Shown here: positions 45,150 to 56,560 of the stretch, one piece after another
How the letters are laid out: the number at the start of each line of letters is the position of its first letter
Numbering within the stretch: position 1 is the first letter of the stretch
From: Trissonchulus latispiculum
Taxonomy: Eukaryota; Nematoda; Enoplea; Enoplida; Ironidae
Direction of reading: 5' to 3'
DNA: 64,000 nucleotides
Assembly (NCBI GenBank): GCA_030248195.1
Contig: JASAND010030275.1
Coordinates: 1-64,000 of the forward strand
Program-made: the position numbers and the translations under genes
Notes under the pieces: model-generated
Database searches by the model: none
What the model was told of the DNA's origin: nothing
What the model saw: only the letters and a program-made list of their open reading frames with translations

Positions 45150-46915
45150 TATATATTTTTAGAATCCTCGGGAACTAGAGATTTGGAAAATTCAGAAAAA
45201 TCCGGAATTCCTGGTTTCATTCACGGAAAATCTAAAACTTTTAGTTTTTCGTACAATTTTTATCGCAATCAAAATTTTGTTTTCACGAGCGAATAGAGCT
45301 GGTCCCGCTGCATTTTTTTGCTCCTCGAAATTTTTCACGAAAATGCACCCGATTTCCGGGTTTCAAAATTTCCGGATTTTAAAAACTTTCTCCAATACCC
45401 ACAAGATGGGTATCATTTGAAAGCTCTTATCGAGCTGAACAACTTTTGTAATAGAACCGACTCTTAAAAATGCACACAATTCCCGGACTTCGAGAAAACC
45501 GGATTTTACGGATTTTAAAAATGTTCTCTAATACCCCCACAATGTGGGCATCATTCGAAAGCTCTTGATGAGTTGAAAAAATCTTGTAATAGAACCAACT
45601 CGCAGAAATGAGCCCAGTTCTCTGAATTCGTTAATACCTTCCAAGCTAACGTGAAATCCGGAATTCGCGAATTTCGGGAATTGGGTGCACTTTCAGACAT
45701 TGGCTCTATTACAGTTCAGCAGTTCAGTTCTGTTCAGCTCATCAAGAGCTATCGAATGATACCCATATTGTGGGGTATTGGAGAAATTTTTTAAAATTCG
45801 TAGAATCGTGTTTTCTCGAATTCCGGGAATTGTGTGCATTTTCAAGAGTTCATTCTATTACAAAAGTTGTTCAGCTCGATAAGAGCTTTCGAATGATACC
45901 CATCTTGTGGGTATTCGAGAAATGTTTTAAAATCCTGAAATTTTAAACTTTCACTGCGGAAGTCCTACCGGTGGGACTTCTGCATCTGTTTCAGCCATGC
46001 GGAAGTACCACGGGTGGGACTTTTGACCTATGTTATTATGTACGATTAGTAGAAAAACGCACGGAATTAATGCTATCAAGTGCTATTGCCGTGTGTAGAT
46101 TAGGCACTGAAATTTGACATCAGATAATTTAGCTCTTCCTACCTAGATGTCCAGTAGCTAAACGCAGCTGCCGCTGATCAACTGTCCGAGCCAATTAAAA
46201 GCCACCTACACATGTATTATAGCAGCAGAATGAGTACATAAAACATTGTAAAATATAAAGTCAAGCCAGAAAGGGCTATTAATCTTAATTATCCAATGTC
46301 CAATCGCCGACTGTCAACTTCAGCTTGCAAAACATGGTTGCAATAGACAATAAATGCGGATGCCAAAAAACACTTCCACAGCCACCCGTTTATAGCAAAA
46401 GAGAGTGCGTCACAGCATTGAATGGTAGACATGTGACCTGTTGACCCTGAATCCCACCGGTGGGACTTCCGCATGGGACTCTGTTGCTTTCAGTCCCATG
46501 CGTAAGTCCCACCGCTGGGACTCAGGGTCAAAAGGTCACAGGTAATTCAGTAACTCCAGCTGAATCTAGCTTGCATTCGTACAACTCCATATTTTGTTTA
46601 AACACGAGTATATGGTTGTCGCATGCAGTGTTTATACCCCAATAATTTCCTTGCCGCAGCGAAAGTGTTAAAAACCTGGAATACCGAAAATTGGGTGCAT
46701 TTTCGTGAAAAATTTTTAAGAGCAAAAATATGCACCGGGACCAGCTCTATTCGATCGTGGAAACAAAATTTGGATTGCGATGAAAATTGGTTGAAAAACA
46801 AAGTTTTTGATTTTCCATGAATGAAAATGAAACCCAGAATTCCGGGTTTTTCCGGATTTTCGAAATCTCGGTTTCCAGATGATTCTAAATATATATTATA
46901 TATATTTATGTATAT
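45150..46915. mobile_element. Foldback element split by a TTAA-flanked insert
   Basis: The left arm 45150-45650 is inverted in 45655-45945 and 46672-46910. Matching points: TGCTCCTCGAAATTTTTCACG-like text against 46705-46735, TCGAGCTGAACAACTTTTGT against 45868-45887, and CACAAGATGGGTATCATT near 45405 against 45895-45915. The right arm is split by the element at 45947-46667. TA runs follow the right end. Confidence 0.75.
45947..46667. mobile_element. TTAA-flanked MITE with GTCCCACCGGTGGGAC palindromes
   Basis: The left end is ACTTTCACTGCGG and the right end, read inward, is CACTTTCGCTGCGG, with TTAA at both sides (45943-45946 and 46668-46671). Inside both ends are repeated palindromic words such as AAGTCCCACCGGTGGGACTT, often followed by GCATG. 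The 721-bp interior has no transposase. TTAA sites suggest piggyBac-type mobilisation, but its ends differ from those of the element at 5382. Confidence 0.75.
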
Positions 46916-46921
46916 GTATAT

Positions 46922-46960
<39 letters not shown>

Positions 46961-46964
<4 letters not shown>

Positions 46965-47342
46965 AAATCCCTACCTCAGCTGTCTGGACCTAAGGTGGAT
47001 TCTAGAGGCGGAGCGACTACAGGTTCCTAGACCGGGCCTAATCTAATAATTTATCCTTACCTACCTAACTAATAAACTAACCTTACCGACTACGATCACA
47101 AGAACGGCTTACAAGAATTTACCGGCATGAAATGGTTACGGCAGACGAAATATAATTACAGGACCACGGTAAAAAGACACACCTTACTCGCACACAGATT
47201 TCGATAACACTGAACTGGTAGATCAGATCTGAGCTGATCAATTTAGCTAACAGACTAAAGGTTGCACACATCAGTAACAAATAGTTTTAGTGTTTGTTTT
47301 TAAGATTGAGTTGCAACACTTTAATTTAGTTGATTCTCAACA
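46961..47342 (-). repeat. 3' LTR
   Basis: One of two 382-bp LTRs. On the minus strand it starts TGTTGAGAATCAACTAAATT and ends GATTTAACA. It carries G where the other LTR carries A within AGATCTRAGC. Confidence 0.93.
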
Positions 47343-47352
47343 TCCTCCCCTG
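47343..47352 (-). promoter_or_regulatory. Polypurine tract
   Basis: Minus-strand CAGGGGAGGA sits directly against the 3' LTR, the place and composition expected for the second-strand primer of an LTR element. Confidence 0.8.
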
Positions 47353-49875
47353 GATAGAAAAATTTTAGCGCCTGCTAAAATACAAGATGGAGAAGAGATG
47401 CTACCGTAATTCAATAGTTGAAAGTTAAAAAGAAATTTCAAAGGTAAACATAGATCTCACACAATTCCCATGAGACCAGTTATGAGGCACGTATCCTGGC
47501 ACGTTTACCCATGGTTAAAACAAAGAACCACAAATAGAAGTTAAGAGAAATTAAAGTTAAAAAGTGGTAGCAAAGTGGAAGTCATAGACAGGCGAAGTAT
47601 AGCGAAACACAGGGAGAATAAAGTAAACGAAACAATACAGTTAAGTAGTTGCAACTAAGCTAGGTATAGCGAAAAGAAGTAATCAGAAAATAGAAAAGAA
47701 AGGGAACGACCCACATAGAAAAGGTAATATACCCAATAGACCACTATGAATAGAAAACCAAACAAAATAGAAGTACAACAATTACTCACACATTCACTGT
47801 ACGATTTCACAACCACACTCGCAAACAAACAAACCAAACACACATTATATCAATTTTCAGAAGACAAACAATACAAAATTTTACGACTATCAATACTATA
47901 CATAAGAAAAATGAAATAGCTAAACTATACACAGTTCACTAGATCCTAGCTAACAAATACAGAACATAGATAGGTTAATTTTCGTTACATCATATATCAA
48001 ACTACTTGGCGAAAGTCAAAAACTAACCTAACTATTCACGACATTCAATATCCTAACTAAGCTATACAACAAAAAATTATCCTGTACACGACAAACAAAT
48101 AATCAATGCACATAAAATGAGGTAAAGACTATTGCAAACAAAGAAAATTTCTTCTATTGTAAACCGTTTTTAACCTAAAAATTTTAAAGATCTAGCGTAC
48201 GGACCTTCCTCCGCCGCATAAAAAATAAAGATCACCTGATCTTTCCAAGAAAACAAGAGAAAACACATATTAAATGCAGATATATAGCAACCAAAATTAA
48301 AGCACACACACATATATAGGAGAAAAATATAGGGAAGGGGTTACATAACTAGACGAATCAAAGTTTACGAACGAATCATACAGTAAAGTATATATATGGC
48401 AAAAATAACTGTACATGGCATAGAAATAAAGCACAACATTATGACTGATCAATGGCAAAAATTATAAGGCATAGTACCGGCAAAAATTAAGGCAAATATG
48501 ATTAGAAAAACACACAAACAAACAATTATGCATAGAATGAGCAACAAAATTAAAATTAGATAATGTCCATAAATTTGCAGCATCGTTGTTGTTGTTGTAG
48601 AATTTAAGGTTTTAATTTAGGGTGATGGTCTTCTGGTTTCACCGTAGGATGAGTTCAAACCCGTATGAACTCTACTCTGGATCGGAGCTGTATCTTCAGA
48701 AGACATCGAATTTAGTTGTCGTTATATCCGTTGTTGTAGTCGAATTAAAAAAACACATACATTTATAAGATATTGGCTATATAGAGCCTACAATGCAATC
48801 AAAAGATAGGAAAGATAAGAAAAGTCTAGAAGCGAAAGCTATAGAAGAAGAGCTCTAGAAAGAGAAATCGTTGAGAAGAAAAAGAGAAAATAGAATAAAA
48901 TGTCATTTTATACAGATTGACTAGTAATTCACTCAGAAGAGACTAAGAAATTTCTACAGAACATCTATATATAAGACCCTTAAAGCTCCGAGCTGCGCTG
49001 ATTAATACGTGATTAACATAGAAAACAACAACATACAAGAAAACATATTTACACATTCAATGGCACTAGCTGAAACAAAAATTAACCGATGTAGCTAACC
49101 GTAGTGATTAAACAACCGTACATAAACAACCATAACAATAAGTAAACAGTATAAGTAACAAGAAAAACAAACTAAACACACAAATATTTTTGGGTTTTTC
49201 GAATATTGCTTTTTTAGGATTTTCTGAATATGCATAACTAACTTCAAACACAAAATTAACTACTAACTATCAATCAACTATCAATACTGTACACGTTTAT
49301 ATGAATACGACAAACTATACATACTGATTAAATGGCTATCATACAAAATTACTATATACATATGAACGTGATGACAAAAACAAATACTAAGACGCGTTTA
49401 TCTAGTCCACTTAAGTTCCGCAATTTTACGCTCGTTAGGTCCATCTCGTTTAAAGTATCATCAAAAAGTCCAAAATAAGTCGTCCTTCTAAAGCATCATG
49501 AGGCTTCCCAAATCGTTACTCCACAAACTAAATTTTGCCTCGAAAAAGTCACATTAAGTTTCCGTCTCGAAATCGTGATTAAATCCGCCAATAAACCAAC
49601 TAGTAATCCGTTTTAAACTCCAGTTTACAAACTTGAACGTCATTTTTAAATCTCGCACACGCTACTGGTTAATTCTTCATGAAAAAGATGTCAAATTTAG
49701 TATTTGAATTTGAGTTGGGTGGGTCACCGTTTAAACTAGAAAGCGAGCCAAAAAGTTCGCACTCAGCCAAACTAATGACCCTGTTGTGTAGATTGTCCAG
49801 AAAGACAACTCACCAACGTAGGAGGGAATGTTATAACCGACAAAAAGATGGAAAAGAAAACAAAGAATTAACTGA

Positions 49876-50307
49876 CTAAACCAAAGATGGAATTAAACCC
49901 TTCTGTGCATAATGCTGAGCTCGAGAGGGTTTACGTTTTACACTTCGATCCGAAAAAGGTAGTTCGTCAGTAGGTTTAGCAAAAGGTGGAACTGAAGTTT
50001 TCGGCCATGATGGAAGTTGACAATAGTTTTCAAGCTGAGGATACGAAAAAGTCGGAAAAGCATCATCTGGCAAATTTATCACTCGTTTGATGTGAGGATT
50101 TGGACGCGTACGAACTGACGGTGGCTCCAAAATTGCACGAACTTGCTTAGGATCAAACGTATCAAGCGGTTCACTTAAAAGAGTGTGTCGACCATGTGGA
50201 GCCGGTTCAAGTGGCATTAAGGCCGAAAAGAGATGTTTTTGCTCGTTACGTTTTCGTTTGCTAGTAGTAGTTTGACGCAAAAGCAAAGCCGCTGGAAAGT
50301 AACACAT
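49876..50307 (-). CDS. 143-residue ORF of the LTR element, function unknown
   Basis: The frame starts 8 bases after the primer binding site, the usual place for a gag start. The protein begins MCYFPAALLLRQTTTSKRKR, is rich in Pro, Arg and Lys, and has an acidic-aromatic middle (DDAFPTFSYPQLENY). I see no zinc knuckle, protease, RT or integrase motif. It could be the N-terminal remnant of a gag whose remainder was replaced, or a chance frame kept by the youth of the element. Confidence 0.5.
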   Translation of the reverse strand: MCYFPAALLLRQTTTSKRKRNEQKHLFSALMPLEPAPHGRHTLLSEPLDTFDPKQVRAILEPPSVRTRPNPHIKRVINLPDDAFPTFSYPQLENYCQLPSWPKTSVPPFAKPTDELPFSDRSVKRKPSRAQHYAQKGLIPSLV

Positions 50308-50315
50308 ATGTTTCG

Positions 50316-50332
50316 TCCTGTCACGGTCGCCA
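50316..50332 (-). promoter_or_regulatory. Primer binding site, tRNA-Arg
   Basis: The minus strand reads TGGCGACCGTGACAGGA, complementary to a 3' end TCCTGTCACGGTCGCCA. That is the acceptor and T-arm end of animal tRNA-Arg with CCA. It sits 2 bp inside the 5' LTR. Known arthropod elements such as 412 and mdg1 also prime with tRNA-Arg; here the class of the element remains open. Confidence 0.88.
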
Positions 50333-50334
50333 TA

Positions 50335-50711
50335 TGTTAAATCCCTACCTCAGCTGTCTGGACCTAAGGTGGATTCTAGAGGCGGAGCGACTACAGGTTC
50401 CTAGACCGGGCCTAATCTAATAATTTATCCTTACCTACCTAACTAATAAACTAACCTTACCGACTACGATCACAAGAACGGCTTACAAGAATTTACCGGC
50501 ATGAAATGGTTACGGCAGACGAAATATAATTACAGGACCACGGTAAAAAGACACACCTTACTCGCACACAGATTTCGATAACACTGAACTGGTAGATCAG
50601 ATCTAAGCTGATCAATTTAGCTAACAGACTAAAGGTTGCACACATCAGTAACAAATAGTTTTAGTGTTTGTTTTTAAGATTGAGTTGCAACACTTTAATT
50701 TAGTTGATTCT

Positions 50712-50716
<5 letters not shown>
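50335..50716 (-). repeat. 5' LTR
   Basis: Partner of the LTR at 46961-47342. On the minus strand it would carry the promoter; no clear TATA box or polyadenylation signal was picked out. Confidence 0.93.
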
Positions 50717-50775
<59 letters not shown>

Positions 50776-50790
50776 ATATATATATATATA
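50717..50790. repeat. TA microsatellite
   Basis: Nearly pure (TA)n, the continuation of the TA run that ends at 46960 on the other side of the LTR element. Confidence 0.95.
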
Positions 50791-53700
50791 GTTGGGGTTT
50801 ACTCCATAGGTGAATTTGCTATACACGGTCGAATTTTATACACACATTTTTTGGTAGTACTATAGTAAAAAATTTTGATGTATATTTATGTAGTTTTTAG
50901 CAGATAATAAACATGAATGATAGGAAATAAATGTAACGATAACAAGTGAAAACATGAAAACAATAAATTGGCATAGAAGCAATGCCTCTTGATCTAAAAT
51001 AAAACTTAATCGTGCATGTTAACCTGTTTGTCTCTTGGATTCTTATAAACGCCGTCTGAATAAACGAATAGGTATAACAAATTAACGCTATAATAAATTA
51101 ACACCAATCTCATATATCATTGAAAACATTTGAATGAAACCTATTTCAGTAATTCGAGAACGGTATCGAGCTCTAGCCGAGTAAAAGTGCCAAACCAGCA
51201 ACGATACTAGTTTTTATCAGTACTTGATAGAAATTATATACATTAATATTCTTTAGTTCAATTGAAGTGGAAAGCTTCTAGTTAGGGATCCTCAGTAAAA
51301 AGTTTGGCGTTTTTTTATCTATTTCAATCAAATTTTCCTTTGGCCCGGAAACGGCCCGGAAAAATCGAATCTTGATCCGGGGCGGGCTCGTGTCCGGCCC
51401 GGGGCCCGAGCCGGAAACAGGACCGGATGACTACACTAGACACACGTACTTGCGATTACGTTTTGATTATTATTGTAATATTGAAATTTTACATTAGTAT
51501 TTAAATTCCCCTCACCGTTGGTAACATTGTCCTGCTAGTTCTATATATATAACTCTTTTTCCATCGTTATGTAATTCATTTCATTGTGCTTTTAATGGAC
51601 CCATTTAGGTTATATCCTAAACAGACGAACGGGTTAATGGTGTTTCAAAAATGTTATTATTCAGTGAGCTATGAATGATTTTGAATAAATGCTTCTCTGG
51701 GTTTGATTCTTCAATAGTTTGAAAAGTTCTTGCTAATCGCACAGAGCCATCATAAAATGGTCCTTCCTTACTTCTATAACTGTTTGTATAGCAGTTCGAA
51801 AGTGGACCCCCTTTTATTGACCCTTTGCTCTCTAATCATACTAAAGTGACCGCCATGTTTAATATGCCTAAATGAGTCAGAAAAGAACCAAGTCCCCCCC
51901 CTTAGCTTTATGCTTCATGTGTCCTGACTAGACCTTCTATGTGTGTATATTTACTGATAAGCTATAACTGCCCAGAGTCCATTAAGTTGTACGTACTTTG
52001 TTTAGTGACCTAGCGTAAAGTGAAAGTTTAGATAGATTATAACCAACTTCCTGCTATGTGTTTGGTTTATTGGTTGTTCTTAGGTGCAATTTTTTGAATG
52101 TTGTCTTAAGGGTTTGGGTTCTTTGATTTTTCAAAGTTGTTCTTAATTTTTTACATTTTGTTTTCTTCTGTATTAAATATATATTTGTTTATGTGCCATT
52201 AAAGATTTACCTATGCCTTCTACTTTCTTCGGGTACATGTTCCTTACCTGCGTACTACATAGCCATGGTTTTTAATGCTTGCTATGGCGGGCAGGAACTT
52301 TAATAACAACAGCTGCAGTGCGAGAAACTGATTCTGAACCTTCACCTTTTTGATTGACAGATTTGCTGACTATTTTAGCAGTATACTAATCAGGCAGGGA
52401 CCTCAGATATGTATCAAACATTAGTAGGCAGGGAGGCAATGAATTGAGTTTCCATAGGAACTCTAGGGGTTGTTAGATTTAAGGTTTCTGGTCAAGTTAG
52501 CCGTTAATGAACTGCCAAAATCTTAATTAATGGGACCTTCTGCTGTCCTACTCTTGGTGTGCCGAAGGTTTTTATATTTTATAGTGTTGATGTTGGAAAT
52601 AAGTTGAAAGATGATTTTAACAAGTTTGTTTCTGGTAAATTTTTATATTGAATTTTATACATTTTACATGTACGTTTGTTTCTGCTTGTATCATAGCAGT
52701 AACGGTAATCAAATTTGTTTCGGCCCGCCCTTCCAATTATTTTTGCAATATCTAAAAATTTAAATGTTTCCCACATTTGTTTCAATTTTTAATTAATTCG
52801 CAGGTTGTTCTGTCTAATGTTACAGATACTCAGTATGTCGAAGCACATCAGATGATGATAGTTTTTTTCCGTGTAGTGTGTACGTTTTAATTAATTCACG
52901 TGTAAATTTTGACACGAGGCTAGTGATTAACTAATCAGATTTTTAGTTGCAGCACATAAATACTAATGCAGTTAAATAACAGTGGGGTAAGTGGGACCAG
53001 CTCGGCATTTCCCGTGGCAGCTAGCAGCTAGGCAGCTAGCTAGGGTACACCTACGGTTGTCTCCATTTGACATGGTTCGTGTTCATCGGATTTGCCTGTA
53101 TCATCAGTATTAGCAGTTGCCTCCATTTGTTGGATCTCAGGTGTCGAAGTGTCAATTTCTTATGCAGGTTAGGTATGGTTAGGATCGTTGATAACTTTTC
53201 CACGTATGTGGTGCTGCCACAGCTGTCTGATAAGTCCAGATTTAGTTCGGTACTTCCATATTTGCTTTCCTATTTCTCTGATTACAGTATAACTGTATGA
53301 ATAGACTATAATATCTACAAATTACAGTCACCTTTAATAAATACATATTGTAAAATTGTGTGTGCGCGCAGTCGTCCTGTAAACAGAGAAAGTTAATAAG
53401 AAGTCTCCCAGAGCCAAGAAGTGACATTGAACGCTTTGACTCCAAAATGATTGATTATATAGAGATGAAAATTTCTATTTGTGAAGAATACGCAGTTTGA
53501 ATGAGAAGTCGACCACCGATGTAGTTTTTCCGCCACAAATGGAGGACCAGTTTTACTGTAAAAATATATGTGTTTATCCGTTTATTTCAATCACCCTGAA
53601 AACGCCTTATTTTGTTGGAAAATTTGTGAGGACTTAGCTGTAAAATGAGGGGTACCTTGCATACTGTGCCTCCTCGCCTTGAAAGTTTTTTGTGTTTGCC

Positions 53701-55060
53701 GCTTTTTTGTTGTAGGCAAGTATTAGATGTATCGCAGGCGAGGTTGTTACTTTAAATAACAATTTAGAAAGAATTTAACATAGTTTTGGTGGAAAGGGTA
53801 TTTGAATCCCTTGAAGATTTCAGTTGAATTTTTCATTCCTCATTTTTCAGTACTGTGGGTGGACTAGGCATGCTGGAGTGGGAGTCAATCTTTGAATGCG
53901 GGAAGCGAACTACCTACATAACGGCAGCAGCCAATATCCGGCCTTGCCTCTTCTGCACAAAAATTCCATGCCGTCCTTCTCCACATAAATCTGCATGATT
54001 AGTAAACTGTGATGTATCCTCTTAGTTAGTTCATTTCTGAGTCTTGTGAAAGTTTTCAATGCCGAGCTGAGCACAGCAAGGTAGTGCAACGCAACCCGAC
54101 TAACAATGAGAAATTGAATATTTCCCTTTTATCAATTCATTTCGCTTCAATTGTTAGCTAGGCAACAAGTATAGTTCAAATGAACCTCCTACTCTTGAAT
54201 GATTTATTTTCTGATTACACTTTCTTGCTCGGAACAACAAATATTGTGTGTGATGTCTATTATGTTATTCCTTTAGCATTTTCTTTTATTCTTCCTTATC
54301 AGTGTTAAATTCTCTTGAATTTCTGAACTTCATTTAATACCAAAATTGTTTAGTAACTTTCGGTGCACATTTTCTGGATTTATTCGCATAGTTCATAGGT
54401 AGGCAGGCAGGCCTGAGTTTCTGTGGAATTCCCAGTTGAGTTTATTCATTGTGACAACCCGCCGATGTTTATCAAACGCTTTGCGGGACTGAAATACCAA
54501 TATATCATTGGCCACAAATGTGTTGTTTGTAATACACATTTTAGCACACTTGAATGACCAGGGATAATTTCTCAGGCCCACCAGAACTCCACATTATATC
54601 TCTTGCAGGGTGCAGTTTTTAAGAAATATTTCGACTGGGAGGGGGTACTTTATATTTCATGTCTTTGATAGTATCTTTGAAAAAATGATTTAGCTTTTCG
54701 GTCTACGGATAAAATTGTTTGTTGGTGAGAATGTGTTTAGTGTCCAGATTGTTTTGAATCAGTCAAGACGAGAACGAGTTTTTGTTGAATTTGTTTCTTT
54801 CTAAAAGCTATAATGCTTTGGTATGTCAACACATTACAAATTAGTTCTCTTTTGTATAGTCAACCGCAAAACGCATCCACTTTGCATGTGGACACTAAAA
54901 TATTTTCTGCATTATATCACCTTCCAATTTCTGATCAGCTGTCAATCATTCCGTGTTTCATCAGAGTGATTACGAAGATAATACCTACATAGGTCTTACA
55001 TGTGCTTGTGGGTCCCCCAGACGTGGACATCACCCCCCATAGGGGTCCCTCACCCCCCCC
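50791..55060. other. AT-rich DNA, no gene recognised
   Basis: A GGCCCGG-rich patch at 51340-51425, opening with TTAGGGATCC near 51285 and with CGGCCCGGGGCCCGAGCC inside, looks like a degenerate hAT-like element, but no target duplication was found. At 53851-53996, behind a good acceptor-like CCTCATTTTTCAG, is a 47-codon open frame ending in TGA that I do not recognise. The rest has short unremarkable frames. Confidence 0.45.
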
Positions 55061-55069
55061 CCCTCCGGG

Positions 55070-56560
55070 CTTCTTTTCCGGTTTTCTAGGTCGCAGAACA
55101 CGAGTCTGAAATCCGTTTTTCGATTCAGCTTTTCGTTAGCTCAATGTAAGCTAAAGTTGTAAGCTTGAGATGTAAGCTTATACTGAGCTAGCGATAAGCT
55201 GAATCGAAAAGCGGATTTCAGATTCGTGCTCAGGGCCAGAGTTGGACGCGGTCGCGGTCGTGGTCAAATTTTCTTGACCGCAATGACCGCAAATTTCCAT
55301 CAAATCTTCGCAATTTGGGCCAATTTGTAGCAAAAATTTTCAATTTTTCCAAAATATTTTACGTATTGCCATTGCCATAAGTGGTCCTCTGGACGAATCT
55401 TCAGGTTTATATTTATTCTTCATTTTGTTTTACTACGTTTGCCTGTTGGGTGGACGAGCTGGTGGACGAGCTGGACTACTGAAATTTGTTCAAATTTGTT
55501 TATTTCTAATTCTGTCTAATTTGATTTTAGAAAATTTCTTAACTTTGGGGGTTCAGCGGAATTAGTCACCCTACACCTTCAAACTTGAACTCGTTCGAAT
55601 GCTCTTAACAATACCTACAACTTTGTTGTTTCGAGTATTCTTTGACTCCTTAAGATTTCAGTGATAACGCCAAAAACTTTTTGAGTCAAAAAGAACCATT
55701 TTTCGAAAAATCTAATTTTGTCAGATTGTGACAGCTTCTGGAACACAGGTCCGTAAGTCAAGTATTGGCCACATTTGTATTCCTACAATTCATGCTATCC
55801 CAACAGAGAGCTCTATCTGGCATTTCTGCCTAACCAGTAAGCTCAGCAACAATAATGTGAAATTTTAAAAATGGCAATTGGATTATTTTGAACAGGAATT
55901 TTTCTGAACTCATGCAGTTAATTAGAAAGCGGCTTTGCACACGCGTTGGGACAATCGCCGAGTGCTATTTTAAAGAGGTTTGAGTTTGATCATTCGATTT
56001 GGGAAAAATAAGCGTCCAAACTTGAAAATTTTGAAAAAAATCGGAAAACTTTTGTTTTCCTCAAAATAATGAGCTTGTTTGTTTATTAAACAATTTCAGA
56101 AAAAATAACCATTACAAAAATCAAATTCTTTTGTAATTTCAGTTGCGCGATCGAAAAATAGTGAAAATACATACCTTAAATATGCGAGAAAGTGGACTTT
56201 TTACACGGATTTAAAGCTCACTAACTCAAAATTTTGCGGTCACACAATTAGCATGCGGGCTGCGGTCGCGGGCGGTCGCGGTCACGACTCCTGCGGTCGC
56301 GGGGCGGTCGCGGTCAAGGAAAATGTGTCCATCTCCAACTCTGCTCAGGGCCCCTGAAAACCCCTTCATGCACGTTTTCAGCAAAATTTTTTCAAAAACG
56401 TTGTTGGTTCCCTTGGTCCCCTCTTACCAAACCAAAATTTTAAATTTTAAAAATTTTTTTAAACTTTAAAATTTTTGAATTTTTGAATTCATCAACCTCC
56501 AGTATGCATTCACACCATATTTCAAAACTATTGGTCAAAAAAATCAAAAGTTATGTCTGG
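55070..56560. mobile_element. Older relative of the 62721 palindrome element
   Basis: 55070-55228 contains GAACACGAGTCTGAAATCCG, GATTCAGCTTTTCGTTAGCT and their inverse, matching 62955-63060. After the nested hAT element, the text from 56352 (CAGCAAAATTTTTTC, GGTTCCCTTGGTCCCC) matches 63085-63140. The boundaries are worn and are approximate. Confidence 0.6.
55237..56343. mobile_element. hAT-like element with GCGGTCGCGGTC arrays (8-bp TSD)
   Basis: The left end is CAGAGTTGGACGCGGTC and the right end, read inward, is CAGAGTTGGAGATGGACAC. CTCAGGGC flanks both sides (55229-55236 and 56344-56351). GGTCGCGGTC words cluster inside both ends. The 1107-bp interior is AT-rich with no transposase seen. 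It is nested in an older foldback-type element. Confidence 0.92.

Larger units (their letters stand above)
46961..50716 (-). mobile_element. Young non-autonomous LTR retrotransposon
   Basis: Two 382-bp direct LTRs (46961-47342 and 50335-50716) start TG and end CA on the + strand. By eye they differ at one base (G against A in AGATCTRAGCTGATC). Read on the minus strand the 5' LTR is followed, after 2 bp, by a primer site complementary to the 3' end of tRNA-Arg, and a purine tract precedes the 3' LTR. The 2992-bp interior lacks gag-pol and holds one 143-codon frame. It inserted into a TA microsatellite, which flanks both sides, so the target duplication cannot be read. Confidence 0.93.

Noticed and set aside
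47655..47843. Hydrophobic 62-codon minus-strand frame in the LTR element
   Set aside because: Low-complexity translation of A-rich interior sequence; no gag, env-like or other motif and no supporting context.
53851..53996. 47-codon frame behind a good splice acceptor
   Set aside because: No matching upstream exon and no recognised family; not enough to call a gene.
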